In this document: piece by piece, positions 18,155-26,609 of the stretch
Position numbering within the stretch: the first letter of the stretch is position 1
How the letters are laid out: every line of letters begins with the position of its first letter
DNA from: Clostridium sp.
GTDB taxonomy: Bacteria; Bacillota; Clostridia; Lachnospirales; Lachnospiraceae
Direction of reading: 5' to 3'
DNA length: 64,000 bases
Assembly (NCBI GenBank): GCA_023664605.1
Contig: JAMPFF010000005.1
Location: 44,118 to 108,117 of the forward strand
Made by a program: the position numbers and the translations under genes
The notes under the pieces: model-generated
Database searches by the model: none
What the model was told of the DNA's origin: nothing
The model's input: the letters and a program-made list of their open reading frames with translations, nothing else

Positions 18155-18186
18155 AACCGCTCCCCACTTCCCAGTTTATTATATGA

Positions 18187-18215
18187 ATTATACCATGCCA
18201 TCTTTTAAAAGTCAT
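18187..18215 (-). promoter_or_regulatory. Predicted promoter of the DUF5722-like gene
   Basis: Minus strand ATGACT (18210-18215), 17-nt spacer, perfect TATAAT (18187-18192), 33 bp before the start codon. The 200-bp divergent region 18155-18356 also must hold the promoter of the plus-strand recombinase operon; TTATAAAATATGATA near 18315 is its best -10 candidate. Confidence 0.6.
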
Positions 18216-18356
18216 TATCCTCTTTCCGATTTTGACATTTTTTAGTATTTTTTAACATTTTAGGCCGCCGTTTCCACCTCCGTATCTGCAAAATACACGA
18301 ATGAACCAGCCTGTTATAAAATATGATAAAAGCAAGAAATAAAATCAGGAGTTAGT

Positions 18357-18635
18357 ATGAAAACAACTCTTTATCAACAGGCTGACGCCTCCCTTGAACA
18401 GCCCCGTATTCTTTTACAGTTTCCGGAAACTTTACCCGTCTGCGCGAAAACAAGCGCCAGATGCGAAAAACACATTTCGGATAAAACGCACACCACAGAA
18501 TCCGAAAAATGCGTGGAGGATGTCCGCGCCCTTCTGCACCATGCCTTATCAGAACATCTGAAAAAATCAAAGCAGCTTAACACAGCAGACCGCTCTCCCG
18601 AAACAGAACGGCTGAACAAGGGGGAACGTATATGA
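18357..18635 (+). CDS. Small protein translationally coupled to the serine recombinase
   Basis: 92 residues, no recognised family. The start follows AGGAG (AGGAGTTAGT). It has two Cys in the first half and a helical, basic C-terminal half (RALLHHALSEHLKKSKQL). Its stop overlaps the recombinase start (ATGA), so the two are made together. Position and size suggest an accessory factor such as a recombination directionality factor, but this is inference only; a short leader with no separate role is possible. Confidence 0.6.
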   Translation: MKTTLYQQADASLEQPRILLQFPETLPVCAKTSARCEKHISDKTHTTESEKCVEDVRALLHHALSEHLKKSKQLNTADRSPETERLNKGERI

Positions 18636-20260
18636 AAAGAGTCCGTATGTTATTACGCGTCAGCTCCAACCAACAGCTCGACCCGGACGGAGATTTATCC
18701 ATACAGCGCCGCCTTGTTCTGGATTACATCGCCGGACATGAGGACTGGACTTTAGACGAAAAGGAATACTATGAGGGCAGTAACAGCGGATATAAAAACG
18801 CCGTCAGCGAAAGACAGATTTTACAGGAGGCGCTTACGGATGCCGAAAAACACGAATACGATATCCTGACCGCCTATAAGGATGACAGAATCGGCCGGCG
18901 TATGTGGGAAATCGGCGCCTATGTCATGCGCCTGAAAAGTCTGGGCGTCGATATCTATACGGTAAAAGACGGCTGCATCTCCCCGGAAAGTGATGACATT
19001 ATGGGGCAGATGATGCTGGCGCTGCGCTATGGAAACGCGCAAAAAAGCAGCTCCGATACGGGAATGCGCGTAAAAGACACGGCCAAAAAACTGGTACAGC
19101 AGGGAAAATTTATGGGCGGCGCGGCTCCTTACGGCTACCGTCTGATATATTCCGGGCAGCTTAGTAAGCACGGCCGCGCACTGCACAAACTGGAAATCGT
19201 TCCCGAACAGGCGCAGGTTATCGAATATATCTATCAACTTTCCTGTTACCGGGAACTCGGCTCTCTTAAAATCGCCAAACTTCTAAATGAAGATGACTGC
19301 TGCCGCGCACTGGCTCCCATCGATATCTGGAAAGCGGGAACGGTAAGCAGTATTTTAAAAAATCCTATCTATGCCGGTTACACCGCTTATAAACGCCGGG
19401 AGCGCGTAAACGGAAGCTGTCACAGGCTGGGTCAGGCGGACTGGATTATGGCGGATATGCCCAATGAAGACATACAGATAATCTCTCCCTCGCTCTGGAA
19501 TAAAACGCAGGAGAAACGCCGGGAGCGCGCCGATAAATACCGCCCATCTTCCGCTGCCGCCAAAACCAATACGGATATTATTACAAGAAACGACGCTATA
19601 CTGCCGCTAATCGACGTCCTCTACTGTCCTCTTTGCGGAAAAAAAATGACAAACGGCACAAAGTACCATTACTGGCATGTTAAAGGCAGTCTTGAAAAAC
19701 GCTCTAAAAAAATACGCGCCTATTGCTGTAAAGCGCCGCAAAACGGCCTGCCTTTCCACTCCCCCCTGCTGCTTCGCGCTGATGAGATAGACGATATCAT
19801 TTTAAATTGTCTCGCCGTCTGTATCGAAAGACTGCAAAAGGATGAAAATATCGCCGATATTCTTCTGCACTGCCGCCAAAACGAGCAACAGGCAAAAAAA
19901 GCGCATAAAAAGAAACTGCAAAAAGAAGCGGACAATATCGACGGACATCTGCAAGTCCTACGGGAACATATTCCCGATGCCCTTGCCGGAAACGGTCCGC
20001 TCTCTGCGTCCGAAATTGCCGCCTCCATCCACAGGCTGGAAGAAAAACGCGCTTTATTAGCTATGCAGATAAAAGAAAACGAATCCGTCTCGCAAAAGGG
20101 GAAAAAATATGATATGCCGACATGGCATCAGATTTTTCTGGAGGCGGATAAGGAAATACAACGAAGCCTTATTCGCAAGCTGGTAGAACGCATAGATGCC
20201 GATAAGGGAAATATTCTGATTCGTTTTCGGATAGGCGTAGAGTACTTTTATCCTGAATGA
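18632..20260 (+). CDS. Large serine recombinase
   Basis: 542 residues. The N-terminal resolvase domain carries the nucleophile Ser11 in LLRVSSNQQ and the catalytic Arg pair region YKDDRIGRR. The recombinase domain follows (GKFMGGAAPYGYRLIYS; GTVSSILKNPIYAGYTAYKR). A zinc ribbon has CPLCGKKM near 332 and YCCKAP near 364. A coiled coil (about 410-480) and a C-terminal RKLVERIDAD block complete the usual large serine integrase plan. It is intact and in frame. It lies directly beside the right end of the element and is the obvious enzyme for integration and, with a partner, excision. Related enzymes include SpoIVCA, which excises skin from sigK. Confidence 0.93.
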   Translation: MKRVRMLLRVSSNQQLDPDGDLSIQRRLVLDYIAGHEDWTLDEKEYYEGSNSGYKNAVSERQILQEALTDAEKHEYDILTAYKDDRIGRRMWEIGAYVMRLKSLGVDIYTVKDGCISPESDDIMGQMMLALRYGNAQKSSSDTGMRVKDTAKKLVQQGKFMGGAAPYGYRLIYSGQLSKHGRALHKLEIVPEQAQVIEYIYQLSCYRELGSLKIAKLLNEDDCCRALAPIDIWKAGTVSSILKNPIYAGYTAYKRRERVNGSCHRLGQADWIMADMPNEDIQIISPSLWNKTQEKRRERADKYRPSSAAAKTNTDIITRNDAILPLIDVLYCPLCGKKMTNGTKYHYWHVKGSLEKRSKKIRAYCCKAPQNGLPFHSPLLLRADEIDDIILNCLAVCIERLQKDENIADILLHCRQNEQQAKKAHKKKLQKEADNIDGHLQVLREHIPDALAGNGPLSASEIAASIHRLEEKRALLAMQIKENESVSQKGKKYDMPTWHQIFLEADKEIQRSLIRKLVERIDADKGNILIRFRIGVEYFYPE

Positions 20261-20264
20261 GCGG

Positions 20265-20277
20265 TGATTCCGCTACC
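20265..20277. repeat. att-like end of serine-recombinase element (gene N-terminal side)
   Basis: TGATTCCGCTACC, the partner of 16398-16410. The single mismatch (C at 20273 against G at 16406) creates the TAG stop that ends the N-terminal half of the split gene. The shared TACC (20274-20277) is the segment where strand exchange would restore a Tyr codon. Confidence 0.8.
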
Positions 20278-20959
20278 ACTCCGTATATACCCTGTTTAAC
20301 GTAAAGGAAAGAATCGCCAGAATATTGGCATAAATGGAACTCTCCGGCCAGGTCGCATAAATTTCAGACGAGGCGACATTTTTAATATAATCTTTATATC
20401 GTACATAGTAATTTGGCGCGCTGCTGTCGGAAGGAACGCCGTCGTGAACGACGACATATTCCGGAATGACGACTCTGCTTAAGACAATTTCCCCGGTTTC
20501 ATCCGTCGGTTTGATTTCATCCTCAGGAATTTTCGGCGGATATTCTCCGTAAAGCGTGTGGTCGGGAATCGTCAGCATCTCTTCTGACGCAGTCGCCGTT
20601 TCCGTCGGTGTCATCCGGATATTCTGCACGGCGGTTACGTCCGGAAGCACCTCCACGCCGGAAACCATAACCGGTTCATATCCGGGCGCCTCCACGGTTA
20701 CGTTATATTCCGAATAGGGCATCGGGGATTCCGGTGTAAGGCTGTAGGAAAGCGGCGGCGCCATAAGCTGTACCTCCTGCGCCTGACCGGATATATCCGT
20801 TTCCAGCCTCTCTAACGTTGTCTCGGGCGTTCTCGTATATGCAATGGAAATCACGGCATTCTGAATCGGTATCAGCCCGATATCCGAGGTTACATTGATT
20901 TGCAGTCCTCCGGTCTGTTCCTCCTCCGTCTGCGCAATCTTAAACGTTTCTTCGCTCAT
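20273..20959 (-). CDS. N-terminal part of a split SpoIID-like/peptidoglycan-binding protein
   Basis: 228 codons ending at a TAG created at the element boundary. Residues 1-120 form a beta-sandwich like a carboxypeptidase-regulatory domain (GLQINVTSDIG; YNVTVEAPGYEPVMVSGVEV). After a linker comes VVVHDGVPSDSSAPNYYVRY and YIKNVASSEIYATWPESSIY, the first half of a SpoIID-like domain with the position of the catalytic Glu (ASEI, compare SpoIID VxxEMP). The frame stops at ..LNRVYTEW, and the missing part continues at YRNQGYNF in the fragment ending at 16410. The start follows AGCAGG. As it stands it would make a truncated protein without the peptidoglycan-binding domain. Confidence 0.85.
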   Translation of the reverse strand: MSEETFKIAQTEEEQTGGLQINVTSDIGLIPIQNAVISIAYTRTPETTLERLETDISGQAQEVQLMAPPLSYSLTPESPMPYSEYNVTVEAPGYEPVMVSGVEVLPDVTAVQNIRMTPTETATASEEMLTIPDHTLYGEYPPKIPEDEIKPTDETGEIVLSRVVIPEYVVVHDGVPSDSSAPNYYVRYKDYIKNVASSEIYATWPESSIYANILAILSFTLNRVYTEW

Positions 20960-20996
20960 ATAATTACCTGCTTTACCCTTTTTTATCTTTCTAGTT

Positions 20997-21025
20997 ATTA
21001 TATGCAGGCATTAAGAAGTCGTCAC
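20997..21025 (-). promoter_or_regulatory. Promoter candidate of the split SpoIID-like gene
   Basis: Minus strand GTGACG (21020-21025), 17-nt spacer, TATAAT (20997-21002). The same site reads AC-N16-CATATAATA, which fits the sigma-K pattern AC-N16/17-CATANNNTA known from Bacillus. Both readings are possible from sequence alone. It overlaps the end of the upstream gene. Confidence 0.4.
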
Positions 21026-23257
21026 CGGCGCCAGAGTTTTAAACTGCTCCTGTATCATATAGTAGCTTTTCCGAAGCCTCTCAAAATACGGATAATAATC
21101 CCAGTTTTCCCACTGATACTCTTTCATATTTATCCTTTTATTTCCGTCGGAAAGGCCAATCCGGATACCATCTACCGTATCTTCGCAAAACCATTCGTTC
21201 GCCCAAAAATCACCCTCTATTTCCTTTCTGGAGGGATCCCTGAAATTCAACATCAGCCACGGAATGCGGATTTCCAGAATATCGCCGTCATAATAAAAGT
21301 CGGCGAGCGAATTATATCCGTCCGCGTCATAGTCACTGATGCCGTAAACAAGTTCACCGGCCGGAAATTTCTGCACCGGGATAATTTCCGCCCTGTCCTG
21401 TAATATCAATTCTCTTTCCACAAAAAAGTAAAGCGGCTGGAACAGGTCATTGTCAGGCTCTTTCATCTGCTGTGTCGTCGTAATTTCCTTATCGTGCTTA
21501 TCATATTCAAACTGGTATAAGTCATAATAACTGTGAACAAGAAGCTGCGAGTTCTCCTTACCGTCAATTATCATAACGAAATCGGCAGGATGGTCAAAAC
21601 GGTTTTCCTCATACACATAACTGCCCGAATGAGGGGTAACGTCAAACGGAATGATAAGTTTCTCCGTATCATAGTCCGCGTTCTGCTTTTTTACCATCAG
21701 ATATAAATAGGCGCAGTCATGCTTCACTGATAAGGACGCATCGCCTGTTTCAAGCAGGATATCATCATCGCTCCACTCATTGTCGTCGCCGTCTAAAACA
21801 ACCGTAGGCGTATTTTCTTCTCCCGGTACAAAATCAAGCAGTCCGAAATGCTGTTCGCATGTCATAACGTCATACCAGTAAGCTCTTCTGTTCGGATTCG
21901 TATATTCCTCCGTATTCCAGGTTCTTTTAAACCATTCGTCCTGCCATGTGAAAATAATGCCCCCGGCGTAACCGGTATCATGGATATCCTCCATCATGGA
22001 CGTAAGCATTTCTCCCTGCTCTTCTTCCGTCTTATTGCCCTGGTCGAATCCCGTATAGATATTGGAATGGGTCATGCCTCTGGAAACAGGGATGCCAAAC
22101 TCGGCAACGACAACCGGTATGTTATGTTTGGCAATCAACTCCTCCAGATACGGCTTATAAGTATTGTGATTCCCATCTTCATCCCGGTAGTCAATATATT
22201 CTTTCTGTGTATACAAAAAATTCGGATAATACGGATAGATATGATAGGATGCAAACAACCCGCATACAAACGCATCCGTTGTCCGCAGATTTTCCACATT
22301 CAAATCGACGCTGTATTCTTCTGCCATCGTCTCGCTGGGATGTTCCAGAATATCCGCCGTCGGCCAGTTGGAATAACTAAGCGGTCTCTGCATACCGTAA
22401 TTTTCCATCTCATAAGACAAAATATAATCGCCCGTCTGCGCCCAGAACACTTCAAAAGGTTCTAAATTATCAGCGCAGATATAGGTTCCTTCATAGGAAT
22501 GAATTTCCGGGTGGTTGGCATTGGTCGTCGAGACAAACTCCGCATCCGACTCGATACCCAGAATCCAGCCGATAACATAAGAGGAAATATCATACCGGTA
22601 TATGCCGGAAGCTTTCCCGGGCTGCGGTGCAATAGTACAGTTTCCATGCAGCACATCCACGAGGTTTCGCATATCCTGCTGTAAAATCGCATACAACTGC
22701 TCGTCAAAGGCATCCGCCGCCTCTACCAACCTTGTTTCGTCATACCATGTTCCGTGAAAAAGATAAAGCGGTTCTTTAGCCGTCTGGTTAAATTCATAAA
22801 ATGCTTCATAAAAGGACGGCGGCTGAATCGTATATACCCTGATACAGTTAGCGTTCATCTCGCTAATCTGCTTAAACCATGCGGCGTATTCAGCCTTGGT
22901 AATGGCCGTCTCCCCCGGAAAATATCCCGGTTTTCCAAGGCCTAAATTAACGCCCTTTAAATAGAGTTCTTCAAATTCCTCACCGTTATATACGCTTAAA
23001 TATTTACCGTCCGCCTTATAATAGAAGCTGGCATCATCCACAACATACGGACTTACGATATGTTCAGGCGCGAATGTCTGTATTTTGTCCGCTTCCGGCT
23101 CTTCTTCCTGCTCTTCTTCTTTTTGTGGTTTTTCCACTGCCGTTTCGCTTTTATCCTGCATATCGTATATCATTCTCCCATATTCGCTTTCACAACCCGT
23201 CAACAGGAAAATCAAAGCCGTGGAAAGAAGAATTTTCCCTACATTTATCTTTTTCAT
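21011..23257 (-). CDS. Lipoprotein with TIM-barrel glycosidase-like domain
   Basis: 748 residues from the ATG at 23257, which places the signal peptide correctly (ILLSTALIFLLTGC, lipobox LTGC, lipidated Cys about residue 21); the frame opens 11 codons earlier. A Glu-rich linker follows. Residues ~70-470 resemble a clan-A glycoside hydrolase: LYLKGVNLGLGKP, MNANCIRVYT, SYVIGWILGIESDAEF, PVVVAEFGIPVSRG (candidate catalytic Glu) and GGIIFTWQDEWFKRTW. The C-terminal ~250 residues look like a beta-sandwich (carbohydrate-binding or Ig-like). Substrate unknown; it may process a surface polysaccharide. It precedes the split SpoIID-like gene, 51 bp away. Confidence 0.7.
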   Translation of the reverse strand: MKKINVGKILLSTALIFLLTGCESEYGRMIYDMQDKSETAVEKPQKEEEQEEEPEADKIQTFAPEHIVSPYVVDDASFYYKADGKYLSVYNGEEFEELYLKGVNLGLGKPGYFPGETAITKAEYAAWFKQISEMNANCIRVYTIQPPSFYEAFYEFNQTAKEPLYLFHGTWYDETRLVEAADAFDEQLYAILQQDMRNLVDVLHGNCTIAPQPGKASGIYRYDISSYVIGWILGIESDAEFVSTTNANHPEIHSYEGTYICADNLEPFEVFWAQTGDYILSYEMENYGMQRPLSYSNWPTADILEHPSETMAEEYSVDLNVENLRTTDAFVCGLFASYHIYPYYPNFLYTQKEYIDYRDEDGNHNTYKPYLEELIAKHNIPVVVAEFGIPVSRGMTHSNIYTGFDQGNKTEEEQGEMLTSMMEDIHDTGYAGGIIFTWQDEWFKRTWNTEEYTNPNRRAYWYDVMTCEQHFGLLDFVPGEENTPTVVLDGDDNEWSDDDILLETGDASLSVKHDCAYLYLMVKKQNADYDTEKLIIPFDVTPHSGSYVYEENRFDHPADFVMIIDGKENSQLLVHSYYDLYQFEYDKHDKEITTTQQMKEPDNDLFQPLYFFVERELILQDRAEIIPVQKFPAGELVYGISDYDADGYNSLADFYYDGDILEIRIPWLMLNFRDPSRKEIEGDFWANEWFCEDTVDGIRIGLSDGNKRINMKEYQWENWDYYPYFERLRKSYYMIQEQFKTLAPVTTS

Positions 23258-23294
23258 CGTTATGGTATGCCCTTCTTTGTGGTAATGCACGTTT

Positions 23295-25418
23295 TTATTT
23301 CGTTAAAAGCATCATAATGTCATTGCTTCTTGCTACAAACTTCGTCATTGCCTCCGGTTCAAGCGGCGCCTGCTGCAATAAGGCAAGGTCATATAACTGC
23401 TCGCAGATCATCTTGACGTTTTCGCCGTCCTTATGCTCCAATACATACTGTACAAGCGGATGATTGGCATTTAAAATAAGCGTTTCTCCCTCTTTATTGC
23501 CAAACATACCCATATCCATACCCGGCATGGAATACATCTTCATCATATCCTGCATTCTTCTGCTTTCCTCGGATAAGGTAATCATGGAAGAAATCTTCTT
23601 ATTCTTTAATTTCTCCACTTTAACCGTAATCGCGTCTTTCTTTAAGACTTTTTTCATCAGCTTGGAAACTTCCTCCGCCTGTTCTTCCAGTTCTTTTTCG
23701 GCCTTTTTCGAGGTCTTCGCCTTAAAGGTATCCGTCAAATCGGCGTCGATTCTCTGGAATTTGATACCCTCGTTCTTAGCCTCTAACTGTGATACAAACG
23801 GCTGGTCTATGTTATGCGTTAAAATGACCGCGTCCATTTTTGCCGCCTTGAACATATTGATATACTGGCTCTGCTGCTTTTCATCAGTTACATAGTAGAT
23901 GACTTTTTCTTTCTTTTCCTCTTCTGCTCCATCCGCATCATCATCTGTAACGGTATCGCCGTTTTCGTCTACAATTTCTGCCTCAACTTTTTCACCGCTT
24001 TCATCTACGACTTCCGCTTCGACCTTTTCTCCGTTCTCGTCTACGGCAGAAGCCGCCGCTCCGTCCTCTCCTACCTCGTCCGGGTCGATTTTATTGACTT
24101 CCAGGCATTCGGGCAGCGTTAAATATTTGCCGTCCAGATTTTTGAATAAGATATAATCCGTCATCTTCTCACAGAATTTATCGTCCTTTAAGCAGCCGAA
24201 TTTAATAAACGGACTGATATCATCCCAGTATTTTTCGTACTCGTCTTTTTCGGTCTTGCACATGCCGGATAATTTATCCGCCACTTTCTTGGTAATATAT
24301 TCGTTGATTTTTTTCACAAACCCGTCGTTTTGCAATGCGCTTCTGGAAACGTTAAGCGGCAGATCCGGACAGTCGATAACGCCTTTTAAAAGCATTAAAA
24401 ATTCCGGAATGACCTCCTTGATATTATCGGCAATAAATACCTGATTGTTATATAACTTAATCGTTCCTTCAATGGATTCATATTCCATATTGATTTTCGG
24501 GAAATATAAAATACCCTTTAAATTAAACGGATAGTCCATATTCAAATGAATCCAGAATAAAGGCTCTTTATAATCCTGGAATACTTTGCGGTAAAATTCC
24601 AGATACTCTTCTTTCGTGCATTCATTCGGGTGTTTTGCCCATAACGGCTGCGTTTCGTTTAACAGTTCCGGACGCTTCGTAATCTTTAACTTCTGCTCAT
24701 CCTCTTCTTTTTCTTTCTTGATTTCTTCTATTACGGTATCGGAATCCAGCTTCTCGGCCTCCGTAATAATCTGTGTCTCCGTTGTATTTGCCTTGGATAA
24801 ATAAATCTCTATCGGCATGAAAGAACAGTATTTCTTAATAACTTCCCTTGCCTTGTATTCGTTACAAAACTCCAGGCAGTCCTCATTGATAAAAAGGGTA
24901 ATCTCCGTTCCCACTTCGCTTCTTGTACCCTCGTCCATATCAAACTCCGTACCGCCGTCGCATTCCCAGTGAACCGCTTGTGCGCCCTCTTTATAGGAAA
25001 GGCTGTCGATATGCACTTCATCCGCTACCATAAAGGCGGAATAAAAGCCCAGTCCAAAATGTCCGATAATCTGGTCGTCATTCGTCTTGTCCTTATACTT
25101 TTCAATAAAATCCGCCGCTCCCGAAAAGGCAATCTGATTAATGTATTCTTCTACTTCATCAGCCGTCATACCCAGTCCATTATCAATAAATTTCAGTGTT
25201 TTTTCTTCCGGATTCACAATTACCTGAATCTTGCTCTGATAATCCTCAGGCAGGGAATATTCTCCCATCATATCCAGTTTCTTCAATTTCGTAATAGCGT
25301 CGCAGCCATTGGAAATCAATTCGCGGAAGAAAATGTCATGATCCGAATATAACCATTTTTTTATAATCGGAAAAATATTGTCGCTGTTAATAGATAAATT
25401 ACCATGCTTTACTGCCAT
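23295..25418 (-). CDS. htpG: Molecular chaperone HtpG (Hsp90)
   Basis: Cytosolic Hsp90 homologue of 707 residues. The GHKL ATPase motifs are present: ELISNGCDAITKL (catalytic Glu and Asn), IDNGLGMT, GHFGLGFYSAFMVAD and GTEITLFI. The middle and C-terminal domains follow (NVSRSALQNDG; NANHPLVQYVLEH). It is longer than the ~620-residue norm because of an insertion near residues 440-500 made of a 12-residue acidic repeat (VVDESGEKVEAE-type units) and an Asp/Glu run. A CIRCE site and promoter lie upstream, indicating HrcA control. Confidence 0.97.
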   Translation of the reverse strand: MAVKHGNLSINSDNIFPIIKKWLYSDHDIFFRELISNGCDAITKLKKLDMMGEYSLPEDYQSKIQVIVNPEEKTLKFIDNGLGMTADEVEEYINQIAFSGAADFIEKYKDKTNDDQIIGHFGLGFYSAFMVADEVHIDSLSYKEGAQAVHWECDGGTEFDMDEGTRSEVGTEITLFINEDCLEFCNEYKAREVIKKYCSFMPIEIYLSKANTTETQIITEAEKLDSDTVIEEIKKEKEEDEQKLKITKRPELLNETQPLWAKHPNECTKEEYLEFYRKVFQDYKEPLFWIHLNMDYPFNLKGILYFPKINMEYESIEGTIKLYNNQVFIADNIKEVIPEFLMLLKGVIDCPDLPLNVSRSALQNDGFVKKINEYITKKVADKLSGMCKTEKDEYEKYWDDISPFIKFGCLKDDKFCEKMTDYILFKNLDGKYLTLPECLEVNKIDPDEVGEDGAAASAVDENGEKVEAEVVDESGEKVEAEIVDENGDTVTDDDADGAEEEKKEKVIYYVTDEKQQSQYINMFKAAKMDAVILTHNIDQPFVSQLEAKNEGIKFQRIDADLTDTFKAKTSKKAEKELEEQAEEVSKLMKKVLKKDAITVKVEKLKNKKISSMITLSEESRRMQDMMKMYSMPGMDMGMFGNKEGETLILNANHPLVQYVLEHKDGENVKMICEQLYDLALLQQAPLEPEAMTKFVARSNDIMMLLTK

Positions 25419-25463
25419 GTCATCACATCCCTTTCTTCGTTTAATAGCATTTTTCTACAAAAC

Positions 25464-25492
25464 AGTTTAATGCGTATGAAAAGAAAAGTCAA
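25464..25492 (-). promoter_or_regulatory. Predicted htpG promoter
   Basis: Minus strand TTGACT (25487-25492), exactly 17 nt, TAAACT (25464-25469), 46 bp before the htpG start codon. The CIRCE element ends 8 bp upstream of the -35. Confidence 0.6.
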
Positions 25493-25499
25493 GGAAAAA

Positions 25500-25526
25500 T
25501 TAGCACTCGTTTAAAGTGAGTGCTAA
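25500..25526 (-). promoter_or_regulatory. CIRCE operator (HrcA binding site)
   Basis: Perfect match to the CIRCE consensus: TTAGCACTC, 9-nt spacer, GAGTGCTAA. It lies 82 bp upstream of htpG, between htpG and the end of the PrsA-like gene. HrcA would repress htpG until heat shock. Its place just upstream of the predicted -35 rather than over the start is less usual. Confidence 0.93.
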
Positions 25527-25547
25527 CAATTTTCATTTTAATAAGGA

Positions 25548-26609
25548 TTATTCCTCAAAATACGTATCATAAATATCAAAAAAATCCATTGTCACAACGT
25601 TTTCATCATGGATAAAACGGACATTCTCCCATACTTCCTCATTCAGTTTTCTGGTTAAGGTATCGACAAAATCATCATATTCCTGTCCAAACACTTCATC
25701 TTTTCTCTTTTCGACAATCTTTATTTTATTGCTGTCCGTTTCTTCTTTATCAAAGGTACTGATACATTTAATGATATGATATCCGTATCCGGTCTCCACT
25801 ATGTCGCTGATTTCTCCCGTTCCCAGATTAAACGCAGCCCGCTCGTAAGCAGGGTCCATTTCTCCCTTGCCGAAAGAATACGTGCTTTTATCATCCTCAT
25901 TGTAATGCCTGATGAGTTCATCAAAATCATCCCCGGCCACAGCCTTTTCCCAGACCTCTTTGGCGATACGGTAACTGTCCTCTTTAGCTTTCTCGGTATA
26001 CTCAATCTTTTTGCCGGTTCCGTCTAACGCATATGTCTTAATGAGGATATGCTGGACGGTGATGGTTCTTGCCTCGTCATCGCTGATTTCCGGATTGATG
26101 TCTTTGATAATATACTGATATACTTTATGGGCAAGCGCATATTCCCTATACAGGCTTTCAATGATATCTTCATCCACGCCCATTGTCTGTTTTTCCATAT
26201 CGTTTAAGGAGGTATAGTAAGCCTGCGCGGCATGTTCTATTTGTGTCTCTTCCTCTTTGGCCAGCGTCAGTCCATACCGCTTCGCCATCAGATTCATGGT
26301 CTTTACCTGCGCAATCTGCGCTAACGCCATATCCTTGACATTCTGCTCCAACGTCACATCGCCCAGATTAATATTCCAGATTTCCGTACCGTATGCGCTT
26401 TCATATTGGTTCTGGATGTTCGTCAGATAGACCATCATTTCCGGCATCGTGCAGGAAATGGTTTCAATGCGGAATATCTCGTCTTTATCAAAGCCGGTTG
26501 TCAGCACGACTTTGACATTATCCACATCCTCGCCCGCACATCCTGTCAGCGAAAACGTCAATATCCCTATCATCAGTAAGCACAGCGCAGTCTTTTTTCT
26601 ATTTTTCAT
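25548..26609 (-). CDS. Parvulin-type peptidyl-prolyl isomerase lipoprotein (PrsA/SurA-like)
   Basis: 353 residues. The signal peptide ends in a lipobox (LTFSLTGC, Cys24), so the protein is anchored outside the membrane. A SurA-like N-terminal helical region is followed by a rotamase domain: ARTITVQHILIKT near 185, then FDELIRHYNED, the YSFGKGEMDPAYERAAFNLG core and GYGYHIIKCIS. It likely helps folding of exported proteins. Its start overlaps the stop of the PHP gene by ATGA, so the two are co-translated; there is no obvious functional link. htpG, another chaperone gene, is next downstream. Confidence 0.9.
   Translation of the reverse strand: MKNRKKTALCLLMIGILTFSLTGCAGEDVDNVKVVLTTGFDKDEIFRIETISCTMPEMMVYLTNIQNQYESAYGTEIWNINLGDVTLEQNVKDMALAQIAQVKTMNLMAKRYGLTLAKEEETQIEHAAQAYYTSLNDMEKQTMGVDEDIIESLYREYALAHKVYQYIIKDINPEISDDEARTITVQHILIKTYALDGTGKKIEYTEKAKEDSYRIAKEVWEKAVAGDDFDELIRHYNEDDKSTYSFGKGEMDPAYERAAFNLGTGEISDIVETGYGYHIIKCISTFDKEETDSNKIKIVEKRKDEVFGQEYDDFVDTLTRKLNEEVWENVRFIHDENVVTMDFFDIYDTYFEE

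Larger units (their letters stand above)
16411..20277 (+). mobile_element. 3.87-kb serine-recombinase intervening element
   Basis: DNA separating the two halves of the SpoIID-like gene. Contents from left: a terminator, a secreted DUF5722-like gene (minus), a divergent promoter region, a 92-codon gene and a large serine recombinase (plus) whose stop is 13 bp from the right end. The distance between equivalent repeat positions is 3867 bp. There are no phage structural or conjugation genes. The recombinase is adjacent to an att-like repeat, as is usual for elements moved by large serine recombinases. The interrupted gene is fully open on both sides, so integration was precise. Confidence 0.85.

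Noticed and set aside
15827-20959. Gene split as a sequencing or assembly error
   Set aside because: The interruption is 3.87 kb long with an intact recombinase gene and matching ends, not a frameshift.
21848-22465. 205-codon open frame opposite the lipoprotein gene
   Set aside because: Antisense shadow, many His and Arg, no start signal.
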